A DNA stretch of 64,000 nucleotides, from contig CANKZU010000005.1 of NCBI GenBank assembly GCA_947488615.1, positions 62,001 to 126,000 on the forward strand, written 5' to 3'. The position numbers and the translations under genes were made by a program. Position 1 is the first letter of the stretch. Every line of letters starts with the position of its first letter. This DNA is from an uncultured Aurantimonas sp. GTDB taxonomy: Bacteria > Pseudomonadota > Alphaproteobacteria > Rhizobiales > Rhizobiaceae. The notes beneath the pieces are model-generated. The model was given only the letters and a program-made list of their open reading frames with translations, did no database searches and was not told the origin of the DNA. This document shows positions 38,336-47,892 of this stretch, one piece after another.

Positions 38336-40750
38336 TCAGCCGCGCAGCGTGCCGCCGGTGGCCTTTTCGACCTGCGCGACGATCTTGGCCGACACCGCTT
38401 CCAAATCGTCGTCGGTCAGCGTCCGGTCGGCAGGATTGAGCGTCACCTCGATGGCGACGGACTTCTTGCCTTCGCCGAGCGCCGCGCCCGAAAAGACGTC
38501 GAAGACGCGCACCTCGCCGACCAGCTTCCTGTCGGCGCCCTCGGCGGCGCGCACGAGCTTGAGCGCCTCCACGCTAGCATCGACGACGAAGGCGAAGTCG
38601 CGACGCACCGGCTGGAAGAGCGACAGGGTCAGCACCGGCTTGGTGCGGGTGGCCTTGCGCTTGGGCTCGGGGATCGCGTCGAGGAACACCTCGAAGCCGC
38701 AGAACGCGCCGGCGACATCGAGCTGCGTCAAGGTTTTGGGATGGAATTCGCCGAACTCGGCGAGGATCACCCTCGGGCCGAGCTTGATGCGGCCGGAGCG
38801 GCCGGGATGATACCAGCCGCTCGCCGGCGCTTCGATCATCAGCCGATCGACGGGAGCACCGGCCGCTTCCAGCGCGGCGATGGCGTCGGCCTTGGCCTCA
38901 AAGACGGAGACGGCGGGGGCGTTGCCGTCCCAGGCCCGACCCGCGCCGCTGTGCACGGCGGTCCCGCGCCGCACGCCGCCGGCCACGCGCTTCTGCCCGT
39001 CCGGCTCGTCGGAAGCGTAGACCGCCGCCACCTCGAACAGGGCGGTGTCGCCATAGCCACGGGCGGCGTTGCGGCTGGCGGCGGCGATCAAGCCCGGCAG
39101 CAGCGAGGGCCGCATGTCGGACATGTCGGCGGAAATGGGATTCTCCAGCTTCAGCGCCTCCGCGCCGCCGCCGAAGGCTTGGGCGTGGTTCTCGGGAATG
39201 AAGCTGTAGTTCACGGTCTCGACCATGCCGCGCGCGGCGAGCGCCCGGCGGGCGGCACGGTCGCGGATCTGCGGAACGGTGAGGATGCGGGTGTTGACCG
39301 AAGCCGCGGCCGGCAGCGGCTGGGGCTCGATCGTCTCGACGCCGGTGAGGCGCATGATCTCCTCGACGAGATCGGCCTTGCCGTCGATGTCGGGCCGCCA
39401 ACTCGGCACCGTCACGTTCGCCGCCGCGCCGTCGCTCGACACACCAAAGCCAAGCCGCTTCAAGATGGCCACCTGCTCGTCCGGCGTCACGGTCAGCCCG
39501 GTCAGCCGCTCGACTTCGCCGAAGGGCAAGGGGATCGACCGCGTCTCGCGCGCCGTTTCCGCGACGATTGTGCGCGTCGAGGGCGTGCCCCCGCAAATGT
39601 CGAGAACCAGCCGCGTCGCAAGGTCCAGCCCCGGCTCCATGAAGGCCGGGTCGACGCCGCGCTCGAAGCGGTAGCGGGCGTCCGTGATGATCCCCAGTGC
39701 CCGACCGGTACGGGCTATGTCCGCGGGCTCCCAGAGCGCCGATTCGATGAGGACGTCGGTGGTCGTCGCGTCGCAGCCGGACTGTTCGCTGCCGATGATG
39801 CCGGCGATCGATTCCACGCCGTTCTTGTCGGCGATGACGCACATGCCGTCAGCGAGCGTGTAGGTGCGGCCATCGAGCGCCAGCACAGCCTCGCCGGGCT
39901 TGGCGTCGCGCACGACGAGATCGCCCGCCACCTTGGCCGCGTCGAAGACGTGCAGCGGCCGGCCGCGGTCGAAGGTAACATAATTGGTGATGTCGACGAG
40001 GGCGTTGATCGGGCGAAGGCCGATCGCCCTGAGGCGCTTCTGCATCCACTGCGGTGAGGCGCCGTTGGCAACGCCGGACACCTGGCGCAGCGCGAAGCCG
40101 GTGCAAGTCGTGCTCTCGACCCGCACCGAGACCGGGCACTCGCCGTTCCCTTCGATGCGTTCCGGCGCCCTGGTCTTCAGCGTGCCGAGACCGGAGGCGG
40201 CGAGATCGCGCGCGATGCCGGCAACGCCGGTCGCGTCGGGGCGGTTCGGCGTCAGATTGATCTCGATCACCGGGTCGGCGAGATCGGCATAGTCGGCGAA
40301 TTTGGCGCCGACCGGCGCGTCCTCGGCCAGATCGATGATCCCGTCATGGCTGTCGGAGAGTTCCAGTTCGCGCTCGGAACACATCATGCCGTGGGATTCG
40401 ACGCCGCGAATCCGGCCGACCGACAGCGTCGTGTCGATGCCGGGCACATAGGTGCCGGGGATCGCGAGGACGCCGACCAGCCCGGCACGGGCGTTCGGCG
40501 CGCCGCAGACGATCCGCAGCGGCTTGCCGCCGTTGATCTGTGGCCCGGCCTCGACGGTCAGCACCTTCAGCTTGTCGGCGTCGGGATGCTTTTCGGCGGA
40601 GAGCACCCGGGCGATCGTGAACGGCTGAAACACCGCCCGGTCGTCGACGGTCTCGACCTCCAGCCCGATCATCGTCAGGCGTTCGCAGATGGCGGCAAGC
40701 GACGCGTCGGTGTCGAGATGGTCCTTGAGCCAGGAGAGGGTGAATTTCAT
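38336..40750 (-). CDS. pheT: Phenylalanine-tRNA ligase beta subunit
   Basis: An 804-aa PheRS beta chain with the expected order of domains: N-terminal EMAPII-like tRNA-binding domain (about 40-150), B3/B4 editing domain, B5 domains, catalytic-like core and the C-terminal ferredoxin-fold anticodon-binding domain (about 710-804, with [11 protein letters not shown]). The opening [13 protein letters not shown] is typical. Normally it directly follows pheS; here four other genes lie between. Its ATG overlaps the stop of the upstream hypothetical gene as ATGA, so it depends on translation of that gene or on readthrough. Confidence 0.96.
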   Translation of the reverse strand: MKFTLSWLKDHLDTDASLAAICERLTMIGLEVETVDDRAVFQPFTIARVLSAEKHPDADKLKVLTVEAGPQINGGKPLRIVCGAPNARAGLVGVLAIPGTYVPGIDTTLSVGRIRGVESHGMMCSERELELSDSHDGIIDLAEDAPVGAKFADYADLADPVIEINLTPNRPDATGVAGIARDLAASGLGTLKTRAPERIEGNGECPVSVRVESTTCTGFALRQVSGVANGASPQWMQKRLRAIGLRPINALVDITNYVTFDRGRPLHVFDAAKVAGDLVVRDAKPGEAVLALDGRTYTLADGMCVIADKNGVESIAGIIGSEQSGCDATTTDVLIESALWEPADIARTGRALGIITDARYRFERGVDPAFMEPGLDLATRLVLDICGGTPSTRTIVAETARETRSIPLPFGEVERLTGLTVTPDEQVAILKRLGFGVSSDGAAANVTVPSWRPDIDGKADLVEEIMRLTGVETIEPQPLPAAASVNTRILTVPQIRDRAARRALAARGMVETVNYSFIPENHAQAFGGGAEALKLENPISADMSDMRPSLLPGLIAAASRNAARGYGDTALFEVAAVYASDEPDGQKRVAGGVRRGTAVHSGAGRAWDGNAPAVSVFEAKADAIAALEAAGAPVDRLMIEAPASGWYHPGRSGRIKLGPRVILAEFGEFHPKTLTQLDVAGAFCGFEVFLDAIPEPKRKATRTKPVLTLSLFQPVRRDFAFVVDASVEALKLVRAAEGADRKLVGEVRVFDVFSGAALGEGKKSVAIEVTLNPADRTLTDDDLEAVSAKIVAQVEKATGGTLRG

Positions 40751-41415
40751 TCTGCATCCCTGTGAATCGTCTGGTCGGCTGCCTTGGGTTTAAACGAAGA
40801 CATCAGCGCGGCAAGTTCGCCCTGCCCGAGCCGGTCCGGTCGCTTATCCAAACGCGCATAGTACCTTCGAGAGTCCGGCCCCCAATCAAAATAGAGCCCG
40901 TATTCTTTGTCCGCCAAACGTCGCGCCTGCTCCTCGCTCATTTTCAACTTCGTCTGGAAAAGACGCACAGGGTTTCGACTTCCAACAACGTTCGCAAAAA
41001 CATGAAATTCATATTCGCCAGAATTAAATGTAAAATTCTGCCTTTCAGACTGCATCAGGAAATGGTGATTGCTTGCTACCCCATCGCGACCAACGAACAA
41101 TCCGCTTCCGCGGCTGAGAACGCTGTTATCTCCATAAACCCAGATGGAAAAGTTTTGGACCGATTCGGCCTGCGAAAGCCGTACATACAAATTTTCCACC
41201 AACTGGCCCTTCGCTGATGTCGAATACAGCAAACAACGGAGGAACACTTTTGGATCGGCTTTGCCCGGCGTACTATCAAACCCGAAGAAAATAACGTTAG
41301 GACGTGTCATGTTGAGAGACCCTCTTCTGAACAGGGTCAACCAAGCAGTCGCGGCCGATATCGCCACCGCTACCGCGCTTACCACGAGTGGTGTGATTTC
41401 CAACCAGCCCGACAC
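40747..41415 (-). CDS. AT-rich hypothetical membrane-anchored protein inserted before pheT
   Basis: A 222-aa protein with one N-terminal hydrophobic segment (about residues 9-28) and a soluble remainder without recognised motifs. Base composition is strikingly different from its neighbours: the 60 bases from 40981 hold only 19 G or C, and codons such as AAT, TTT and AAA are frequent, indicating acquisition from a low-GC donor. It begins with GTG after GAGGAACA and overlaps pheT by ATGA. That a foreign gene is translationally coupled to an essential synthetase subunit is unusual. Function unknown. Confidence 0.75.
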   Translation of the reverse strand: MSGWLEITPLVVSAVAVAISAATAWLTLFRRGSLNMTRPNVIFFGFDSTPGKADPKVFLRCLLYSTSAKGQLVENLYVRLSQAESVQNFSIWVYGDNSVLSRGSGLFVGRDGVASNHHFLMQSERQNFTFNSGEYEFHVFANVVGSRNPVRLFQTKLKMSEEQARRLADKEYGLYFDWGPDSRRYYARLDKRPDRLGQGELAALMSSFKPKAADQTIHRDAE

Positions 41416-41541
41416 TCTGTTCCTCGAATTATTAGGCGATCATTTCTTTGCAATCCATTTTGAGCGGGACGCGACGAGGTTCTGCGCCAGCGACGGACGT
41501 AAGGCAAGCAAGAAAGCCGCTCCCTAGGTACTGCCGTGGGG

Positions 41542-41952
41542 CTATGCGCTGGGCCCGTCGGTGGAGGTGATCTCGCCGGCTACCCGTCGCACGGCCGCGT
41601 TGGCGTGGACGAAGCGATAGGTGAACAGCGCGACGACGGCGAAGATCGCATAGAGGAACAACAGCGTTCCCCAACTGAGCGGCGAATCGAAGCCAAACTT
41701 GTCGAGGATCGCCGGCAGGCCGACGCCGGTGAAGAACGAGGCGAGCGCGGCCGGCGTCGGCGGCATCGAGCGGTAGTAGAAGGCGAACAAGCCGACCGTC
41801 ACCAGCGCCACGATGATGCGGCCGAGCGACGAGATCATGGCGAAGAACGCGCCATCGGCGAACAGCCAATGGAAGAAATCGACCACGAGGAGGCCGATTA
41901 TCGCGCCGGCAACGACGGCAATGGCCTCCAGAACGATCATGCGCGGGGACAT
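41542..41952 (-). CDS. Small four-helix membrane protein
   Basis: A 136-aa hydrophobic protein with about four membrane spans (residues 6-28, 38-60, 70-85 and 93-115) and short polar ends. No family was recognised. The first convincing start is the ATG at 41952, though 41994 or the internal methionine at residue 5 are possible. It is on the same strand as pheS and pheT and lies between them. Confidence 0.6.
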   Translation of the reverse strand: MSPRMIVLEAIAVVAGAIIGLLVVDFFHWLFADGAFFAMISSLGRIIVALVTVGLFAFYYRSMPPTPAALASFFTGVGLPAILDKFGFDSPLSWGTLLFLYAIFAVVALFTYRFVHANAAVRRVAGEITSTDGPSA

Positions 41953-42005
41953 GGCGGGGTTCCGTTGTTTCGTGGAAAGATCAATCTGCGGCATTGCGGG
42001 AGAAA

Positions 42006-42431
42006 TCAAGGCCGCTCGACGCTGAAGCGCTGGTAGCGCGGGAGCCCGTCGGCGATGCCGCAAAAATCCAGCGCCTCGCACAAAAAGGCGTGATGCGTCG
42101 GCGGATAACGCTCAGGCGCGTCCATCGCACCGAGGACGAAATAAATACGACCAGCCAGACGTTCGTCCCGATAAGCGATCGGGGTCCCGCATTCCGGGCA
42201 GAAAGAGCGTCTGGCCGGGCCGTCGCCATACTCCCGAAAGCCCGCCGCCGCGAAGGTCACGTCATCGCGGTCGAAGCCGACGAAAGCCAGAACCGGCGCG
42301 CCGGACGCCTTGCGGCAGTCGCGGCAGTGGCAATAGCTGGTGAAAATTGGGTCGGCCGAGGCACGAAAGCGGACGCGCCCGCAACGGCAACCGCCGGCGT
42401 GGCGGGCAGCAAGGGGTGAGTTTTCGGTCAC
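42006..42431 (-). CDS. GFA-family (CENP-V/glutathione-dependent formaldehyde-activating-like) protein
   Basis: A 141-aa zinc protein. The GFA fold's cysteines are visible as GGCRCGRVRF, YCHCRDCRKASG and FCPECGTPI. Family members are annotated as glutathione-dependent formaldehyde-activating enzymes, but most have no proven activity. The GTG start overlaps the stop of the small upstream ORF (GTGA). It belongs to the group of genes between pheS and pheT. Confidence 0.85.
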   Translation of the reverse strand: MTENSPLAARHAGGCRCGRVRFRASADPIFTSYCHCRDCRKASGAPVLAFVGFDRDDVTFAAAGFREYGDGPARRSFCPECGTPIAYRDERLAGRIYFVLGAMDAPERYPPTHHAFLCEALDFCGIADGLPRYQRFSVERP

Positions 42432-42589
42432 CGTCCGGCGGCCTTCACATGTTCGGCCAGAACCGCGTTGGTCCGCGATTGCCAGCCCGGACCGCCAGCG
42501 CGAAAATGATCGATCACCGCGCGGTCGAGCCGGCGCGTCGCCGCCCCTTGTCCAACGATCCACTCGACCGCCGCACAGCGATCCGTCAA
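42428..42589 (-). CDS. 53-aa BrnA/DUF4415-like protein overlapping pheS and the GFA gene
   Basis: A short open frame starting with TTG that overlaps the pheS stop (TTGA) and ending in a TGA that overlaps the GTG of the GFA gene (GTGA). The predicted protein contains [20 protein letters not shown] followed by RTNAVLAEH, closely resembling the ribbon-helix-helix C-terminus of BrnA/DUF4415 antitoxins (LDPDVLDWFRAQGPGWQTRINAVL-type). The N-terminal part normal for BrnA is missing or replaced, and no BrnT toxin gene adjoins. The overlaps at both ends favour translation; a decayed antitoxin remnant is the alternative. Confidence 0.55.
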   Translation of the reverse strand: MTDRCAAVEWIVGQGAATRRLDRAVIDHFRAGGPGWQSRTNAVLAEHVKAAGR

Positions 42590-43671
42590 GAGCTCAAGCC
42601 CCCGAACAGGGTCGGCATGTCGAGCGGCCGGAAACCGTAATGCCCGAGCCAGCGGATGTCGGCGTCGAAGAAGGCGCGCAAATCCGGCATGCCGTATTTC
42701 AGCATGGCGAGACGATCGATGCCCATGCCCCAGGCGAAGCCCTGATATTCCTCCGGATCGAGGCCGCCGGAGCGCAGGACGTTCGGATGCACCATGCCGC
42801 AGCCGAGAATCTCCATCCAGTCAGAGCCCTCGCCGAACCGCACCTCGCCGGGCTTGGACCGGTCGCACTGGATGTCGACCTCGAGCGAGGGCTCGGTGAA
42901 GGGGAAGAAGGACGGCCGGAAGCGCATGTTCAGCGACGGCACCTCGAAGAACGTCTTGCAGAACTCCTCCAGCACCCACTTCATGTTGGCGACATTGGCG
43001 GTCTTGTCGACGACCAGCCCCTCGACCTGATGGAACATCGGCGAATGGGTCGCGTCGGAATCCTGCCGGTAGGTCTTGCCCGGAATGACGATGCGGATCG
43101 GCGGCTTCTGGCTTTCCATCGTGCGGATCTGCACGGGCGAGGTGTGGGTGCGCAGCACCTTGCGCTCGCCCGCCGCATCCGCCTTCAGGAAGAAGGTGTC
43201 GTGCATTTCGCGGGCCGGGTGGCCTTCGGGAAAATTCAGCGCGGTGAAATTGTAATAGTCGGTCTCGATGTCCGGGCCTTCGGCAATGGCAAAGCCCATA
43301 TCGGCAAAGATTGCGGTGATCTCGTCGACGACCTGGCTGATCGGATGAATGCGCCCACGCGCCGCCGGGCTCGGGCGCACCGGCAAGGTGACGTCGACGC
43401 GCTCGGCGGCCAACCGTGCCGCGATCGCCACGTCAGCCAATTGCTCGCGCCGCGTCCCGATCGCCGCCTGGACCCGGTCGCGTAGCCCGTTGAGCCTCGG
43501 ACCCGCCTCCCGGCGCTCCTCCGGGCTCATCTTGCCGAGGCCTTTCAGCATCTCGGAAATGCGACCCTTCTTGCCGAGTACGGCAAGGCGGATCGCCTCC
43601 AGCGCGGCCTCGTCGCCGGCCGCCGCGATATCGGCCTCGAGCCGTGCTTCGAACGCTTCGGTGTCGCTCAC
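42586..43671 (-). CDS. pheS: Phenylalanine-tRNA ligase alpha subunit
   Basis: A 361-aa class II synthetase subunit. It has an N-terminal coiled coil (residues 1-90), motif 2 around [25 protein letters not shown], and motif 3 in [21 protein letters not shown]. With PheT it forms the heterotetramer charging tRNA-Phe. It is first in the transcription unit that runs through four inserted genes to pheT. Upstream is rplT, with a strong terminator in the intervening 166 bp. Confidence 0.96.
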   Translation of the reverse strand: MSDTEAFEARLEADIAAAGDEAALEAIRLAVLGKKGRISEMLKGLGKMSPEERREAGPRLNGLRDRVQAAIGTRREQLADVAIAARLAAERVDVTLPVRPSPAARGRIHPISQVVDEITAIFADMGFAIAEGPDIETDYYNFTALNFPEGHPAREMHDTFFLKADAAGERKVLRTHTSPVQIRTMESQKPPIRIVIPGKTYRQDSDATHSPMFHQVEGLVVDKTANVANMKWVLEEFCKTFFEVPSLNMRFRPSFFPFTEPSLEVDIQCDRSKPGEVRFGEGSDWMEILGCGMVHPNVLRSGGLDPEEYQGFAWGMGIDRLAMLKYGMPDLRAFFDADIRWLGHYGFRPLDMPTLFGGLSS

Positions 43672-43777
43672 CTGTCACTCCATGCTTTGCCGCGCCGGCG
43701 GCATACGATGTCCGATTAGCGATACCCGCCGGCAAAGGAAAGCGGCGGTCCGTCCAGAACCTGGCTCTGAACGCGCA

Positions 43778-43811
43778 AAGGCCCGCGCGGCGGAAAAGCC
43801 GCGCAGGCCTT
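43778..43811 (-). terminator. Rho-independent terminator after rplT
   Basis: A long GC-rich hairpin: AAGGCC-C-GCGCGGC, loop GGAAAA, GCCGCGC-A-GGCCTT, a 13-bp stem with one mismatch. It lies 27 bp after the rplT stop, and on the minus strand it is followed by TTT. It separates rpmI-rplT from pheS. Confidence 0.8.
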
Positions 43812-43837
43812 GTCATTCCAAAGACTGCGGCGTGGCC

Positions 43838-44257
43838 TCAGGCCGCGCGCTTCTCGCCGACGGCGCGCTCGTAGGCGCCATCGAATTCGCTGTCCTTCAG
43901 GTAGGCCAGCGCCGACTTCGCCTGCTCGCAGAGCACCGCGAAGGCCTCCGGCTCGTGGATCGCGATATCGGACAGAACCTTGCGATCGACCTCGATCCCA
44001 GCCTTGCCGAGACCGTCGATGAAGCGGCCATAGGTCAGGCCATGCTCGCGGACGGCCGCGTTGATGCGCTGGATCCACAAAGCGCGGAAATTGCGCTTCT
44101 TTACGCGGCGATCGCGCGTGGCGTACTGCTTCGACCGGTCGACGGCGGCCTTGGCGGCGCGGATGGTATTCTTGCGGCGGCCGTAAAAGCCTTTCGCCTG
44201 CTTCAGAACCTTCTTGTGCTTGGCATGGGACGTAACGCCCCGTTTCACTCTCGCCAT
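43838..44257 (-). CDS. rplT: 50S ribosomal protein L20
   Basis: A 139-aa basic protein with the invariant L20 opening [19 protein letters not shown] and [20 protein letters not shown]. It binds 23S rRNA early in 50S assembly and, in other bacteria, represses its own operon. The C-terminal region (from about 118) is longer than the 117-120 aa of E. coli L20. It follows rpmI by 38 bp. Confidence 0.97.
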   Translation of the reverse strand: MARVKRGVTSHAKHKKVLKQAKGFYGRRKNTIRAAKAAVDRSKQYATRDRRVKKRNFRALWIQRINAAVREHGLTYGRFIDGLGKAGIEVDRKVLSDIAIHEPEAFAVLCEQAKSALAYLKDSEFDGAYERAVGEKRAA

Positions 44258-44295
44258 GATCTTGCTCCTGGAATTCTAGAAATGCGCGACGCCGC

Positions 44296-44496
44296 TCAGC
44301 GGTCGTAGGGCATGTAGGTCTTGACGATCCGCTCGTCGGGCTTCGACAAAATCATCGTGCCACGCGCGTCGCGAAGGAAGTCGTTGGAGCGTTTGATCAT
44401 GCCATGGCGCTTGCCGGCGGCACCCGCCTTCACGCGGCCGGAGGCCGTCATTTTGAAGCGCTTCTTGGCGCTCGCCTTGGTCTTCATCTTGGGCAT
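44296..44496 (-). CDS. rpmI: 50S ribosomal protein L35
   Basis: A 66-aa basic protein, [20 protein letters not shown] onward, normal L35 length, with the conserved [11 protein letters not shown] segment. AGGAG lies seven bases before the ATG. In most bacteria infC immediately precedes rpmI; here the gene upstream is on the other strand, so rpmI-rplT must have its own promoter. Confidence 0.97.
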   Translation of the reverse strand: MPKMKTKASAKKRFKMTASGRVKAGAAGKRHGMIKRSNDFLRDARGTMILSKPDERIVKTYMPYDR

Positions 44497-44833
44497 TTTG
44501 CTCTCCTAACGTGAGGATCGCGACTAGACGGGCCACCGTTTCCGGCCTGCTCCGCTCCGGTCTCATTCGGAATTGTCGCGACAGCATTGAGAACCGCCAC
44601 GGCATGCCCTGCCGGTCGGTTCGCTTGGACGACGGGCTTATACGGCGCCTCGCAAGCCGGCGCAAGAGCCCGCGAGCGGGTTCCGTCGCAGGGACAAAGA
44701 CCCGCGCCCGTCGCTGGCTTCGACCGCTCCGCCGCGTCCTCGCCTGCCAGCGACGTCCGCAACGCGGAATTGGTCCCCTTGCCATCCAACACACTCAATG
44801 AAAAGATGCTGACGGGGCAAGGAATGGACAGCA
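44497..44833. other. Divergent intergenic region upstream of rpmI
   Basis: A 337-bp stretch without a supported gene. It must contain the leftward promoter and leader of rpmI-rplT and the rightward promoter of the gene at 44834. The rpmI ribosome-binding site is at about 44504-44508. No promoter hexamers or L20-binding leader structure could be identified with confidence by reading. Confidence 0.5.
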
Positions 44834-45799
44834 ATGGCGCTCATTCAATTTCCGGGGCGACTCGGCGATGTCCGGGAGAAAACCGCCCTCGCCTCGATTT
44901 GCCCCTCTCACTGGGCAGCGGTTCTGACCTCGCTGGAGCGACTGTTTCCCGGTGCCTCGGCTGTGCTGGAGCGTGTCGGTGCGGCCGCGGCCGAAAGCGG
45001 GCACCTCTCCGCCGCCGGCAATCCGACATCGCGCCGGGTCGTCGGCGCACGATGGGATGCCCAGGGCCTCGATTTCCTTTCCGTCGGCACGATCTTTCGG
45101 ATGAGCGAGTTGCCGGAAACCGGCCTGCCCTCGTCCACGCGACGGGACGATGGCTGCGCTCATGGCGGGGCAGGGATCGTCCTCGATCGGCGAGCCTCTC
45201 GCCTTTGGGTTCTGTCGGTTCACGTTCCGCTCCCGCTCGGCGATCGATACGACGCGGCTATCGCGACGCTCCTGCGCCGGCTGGCACCGGATCTGCGGCG
45301 GTCATTTCTGATCTCGTACGGCCTCGGCACGACCGCGCAACCCGACCGGGCAACGATCGAGTCGAGTTGGGACGAACTGTCCGTCGGAGTGGTCTTATTG
45401 TCGGCCGGCTTGCGGCCGCTGGCAGCGAACACGGTAGCCGAGGAGATCGTCACCACCCGCCGGTTCTTTGCTCCGCTGGGGTGCCGCGGCTCGTTGCGCG
45501 CGGCCGTCAACAACGACAATGACCGCCTGCGTCTTGCAGCCAGTCGTATCGTCTACGGCGAAAGCGATATGGAGACCGTCGCTCTCCAGGGTGTTCGATG
45601 CACCACTGCGCTACCCATAACGCTTCGCGCGGTGGGGCGCGGGACCGGTAGCAGACAGCTCAGCGCGTTGGCCAAGAGCGCCGAGGAAACCCTCGTGGCA
45701 ATCATCGAGGATTGCCAGTCATGCGGCGGCACCAATGCGCACCGGCGACAAATCGACAGGCCTGCCGACGCGAAAGACCGCCGGCGCTCGGCGCGGTAG
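44834..45799 (+). CDS. Uncharacterised protein resembling the sensor part of a LuxR-type regulator
   Basis: A 321-aa soluble protein. Its layout (an N-terminal mixed alpha/beta region, then WDELSVGVVLLSAGLRPLAANTVAEEIV near residues 178-205) recalls the PAS-like sensor part of LuxR-type regulators in rhizobia. However, no helix-turn-helix is present: the C-terminus from about residue 288 is a basic, low-complexity stretch, and no HTH was found in the other frames of the following 126 bp. It may be truncated or act without DNA binding. It lies on the opposite strand between infC and rpmI. Function not assigned. Confidence 0.55.
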   Translation: MALIQFPGRLGDVREKTALASICPSHWAAVLTSLERLFPGASAVLERVGAAAAESGHLSAAGNPTSRRVVGARWDAQGLDFLSVGTIFRMSELPETGLPSSTRRDDGCAHGGAGIVLDRRASRLWVLSVHVPLPLGDRYDAAIATLLRRLAPDLRRSFLISYGLGTTAQPDRATIESSWDELSVGVVLLSAGLRPLAANTVAEEIVTTRRFFAPLGCRGSLRAAVNNDNDRLRLAASRIVYGESDMETVALQGVRCTTALPITLRAVGRGTGSRQLSALAKSAEETLVAIIEDCQSCGGTNAHRRQIDRPADAKDRRRSAR

Positions 45800-45925
45800 G
45801 AAGCGGCGGGAACGCGCCACCCGGTCGGCATAATCCTGTTCGGTCAGTCCAGGGGGCGGGCGAGCGGCGGCAGGGTCTCGTATTCCCCGCGCCGCAAAGC
45901 GTCCCGGCGGACCCGGATGAGCCGT

Positions 45926-46465
45926 TCAGCCTCGCGGCGCCAGAACCATCATCATCTGGCGGCCTTCGAGCTTCGGTTCGGCCTCGACCTTCGAGATTTC
46001 AGCCGTTTCCTCGCGAACGCGATTGAGCAGCCGCATGCCGAGTTCCTGATGGGCCATCTCACGCCCACGGAACCGCAACGTGACCTTGACCTTGTCGCCC
46101 TCGTCGAAAAACCGGCGAACCGACTTCATCTTGGTCTCGTAGTCGTGCTCATCGATGTTCGGCCGCATCTTGATCTCTTTGACCTCGATGGTCTTCTGAC
46201 GCCGTCGCGTCTCAGCGGCCTTCTTCTGGCTCTCGTATTTCAGCTTGCCCAGGTCGAGAATCTTGCAGACCGGCGGATTGGCGGTCGGCACGATCTCGAC
46301 GAGATCCAGCCCCGCGTCCTCGGCCATCGTCAAAGCGTCCTGCGTCGCCACAGGCCCGAGGTTGGTTCCCTCGGTATCGATCAACTGAACCTGCGGAACG
46401 CGAATCTCCTTGTTGGAGCGCGGCCCCTCTTTCTGGGTCGGCGGTGCACGAAATGGTCTGCGAAT
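45926..46465 (-). CDS. infC: Translation initiation factor IF-3 with an AUU start codon
   Basis: A 179-aa IF-3. Reading back from the first ATG/ATC region, IF-3-like sequence continues upstream ([20 protein letters not shown]) to ATT CGC AGA CCA, preceded by AGGAGAGAACGACC. The start is therefore the AUU codon at 46463-46465, the same rare start used by E. coli infC for autoregulation: IF-3 discriminates against non-canonical starts, so excess IF-3 represses its own mRNA. Conserved [28 protein letters not shown] and [12 protein letters not shown] identify the two domains. It is not followed by rpmI as usual. Confidence 0.95.
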   Translation of the reverse strand: MRRPFRAPPTQKEGPRSNKEIRVPQVQLIDTEGTNLGPVATQDALTMAEDAGLDLVEIVPTANPPVCKILDLGKLKYESQKKAAETRRRQKTIEVKEIKMRPNIDEHDYETKMKSVRRFFDEGDKVKVTLRFRGREMAHQELGMRLLNRVREETAEISKVEAEPKLEGRQMMMVLAPRG

Positions 46466-46793
46466 GGTCGTTCTCTCCTGTTATTGACGATCCCGGGGGG
46501 CCCATGAAAAACGCCAACGGCTGCCGGATTCCCCTGCCTTATGGGAAAACCGAACGTCAAAGTTTCATCACGCGCCCAATCAGCGGCGTCCTCTATAGCA
46601 TCGACATCGGCGAATGGCACGCCCACGGCGATAAAAAGCTGCAAGTCGAGCCGAACCGCCATCGTGCCGGCTGGCTTTCGTAAGACCGGCGGGATATGGC
46701 CGAGCCGGCCCGATGTCCCTGCACATGGACACGGCCGACCGGTTTTGCCAGCCTCGTCCAGCGATTCCCCGCCGCGAAAGGACGTCAAAGACC
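46466..46793. other. Divergent intergenic region upstream of infC
   Basis: A 328-bp gap between infC and the alpha/beta hydrolase gene. Apart from the infC ribosome-binding site (AGGAGAG, about 46471-46479) there is no supported gene. It contains a C/G-run CCCGGGGGGCCC near 46492-46503 and a TTTTT run on the minus strand near 46506. Together these might form part of an attenuating leader for infC, but the stem is not convincing. Confidence 0.4.
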
Positions 46794-47600
46794 ATGCCCT
46801 GTGAGACCAGCCGAGAGCAAAAGCGCAGCATTACCGTCGGCTCCGGTTCGAACGCCCGCACGATCGCCTTTCGCACCCAGGCGGGTGACTCGCCGGCGCT
46901 CGTCTGGCTCGGCGGCTACCGGTCGGACATGCGCGGAACCAAGGCCGAGCGCCTGTCGCAACTGGCCGAAAAACAGGCGCTCGATTTTTGCCGGCTGGAT
47001 TATTCCGGCCATGGCGAGTCCGGCGGCCGGTTCGAGGACGGCACGATCAGCCGCTGGACCGAGGAAGCCGCCGCGGTCATCGACGCCGCGGTCGACGGCC
47101 CTGCGATCCTGATCGGCTCGTCGATGGGGGCCTGGATCGCCCTGCGTCTCGTCCAGATGGCGCTGGCGGCAGAAAAGCCACGCAAGATCGCCGGGCTTCT
47201 GCTGCTGGCGCCGGCGCCGGATTTCACCCATCGGCTGATGGAACCGAAGCTGAGCGAGGATCAACGTGCGGCCCTTGAGCGGGACGGCTTCATCGCCGAG
47301 CCCTCCGACTACTCGCCGGAGCCGAACATTTATACCCGGAAGCTGTTCGAGGACGGCGCCGCGAATCTGGTCATGGAGGGTCTGATCGAGACCCGATGTC
47401 CGGTGACGATCATCCAGGGGATGGCGGATCCAGACGTGCCGTTCGAGCACGCGCTTGAACTGGTGACGCATCTGCCGTCTGAGGGCGTCATCGTAACGCT
47501 GGTCCGCGACGGCGACCATCGTCTGTCGCGGCCGCAGGATATCGAACTCATCGAGCGCGCGGCCCTCGACCTGGTCGCGGCGGCGCGCAACGGCAACTGA
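46794..47600 (+). CDS. Alpha/beta hydrolase
   Basis: A 268-aa alpha/beta hydrolase. WLGGYRSDMRGTKAE is the oxyanion region, LIGSSMGAWIALR the nucleophile elbow, with late aspartate and histidine in GMADPDVPFEHA and RDGDHRLSRPQD. The sequence resembles the ABHD10/palmitoyl-thioesterase-like group common in alphaproteobacteria; the substrate is unknown. The ATG at 46794 is preferred; one at 46713 would add 27 residues of poor quality. Confidence 0.87.
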   Translation: MPCETSREQKRSITVGSGSNARTIAFRTQAGDSPALVWLGGYRSDMRGTKAERLSQLAEKQALDFCRLDYSGHGESGGRFEDGTISRWTEEAAAVIDAAVDGPAILIGSSMGAWIALRLVQMALAAEKPRKIAGLLLLAPAPDFTHRLMEPKLSEDQRAALERDGFIAEPSDYSPEPNIYTRKLFEDGAANLVMEGLIETRCPVTIIQGMADPDVPFEHALELVTHLPSEGVIVTLVRDGDHRLSRPQDIELIERAALDLVAAARNGN

Positions 47601-47892
47601 CCAAAGGTTCCGCCCCAATCCCCACGCCGCATATGATGGCGGGTCGCTGTCATATTTTTATCACTCGCCCTGTAGCCTGCCGCGGCAATTCCCTTTCAAT
47701 CCCCTCGACTTAGTCGGCTGTGCGTTCGCGCGATTCGTGCCGTGAGCCGTGGGCAAATCCTCGCTATCGACGATGAGCCTTGAGCGGGGCTGGCCATTGA
47801 CGCCCCTGCAACTCCCTGAATGTGTTGACAGTTTTTCGAATTGCTTCAACCATGAGCCATCTACACATTTTTCGTACAAAGGGGAGTACGAA

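Noticed and set aside
37172..40057. A 961-codon open frame on the plus strand across yifB and pheT
   Set aside because: It runs through yifB out of frame and antisense through pheT; both of those are clear family members. The translation is arginine/glycine-rich shadow coding from high GC.
46444..46683. A 79-codon plus-strand frame in the infC upstream region
   Set aside because: No ribosome-binding site or recognisable sequence; it overlaps the infC start and leader.
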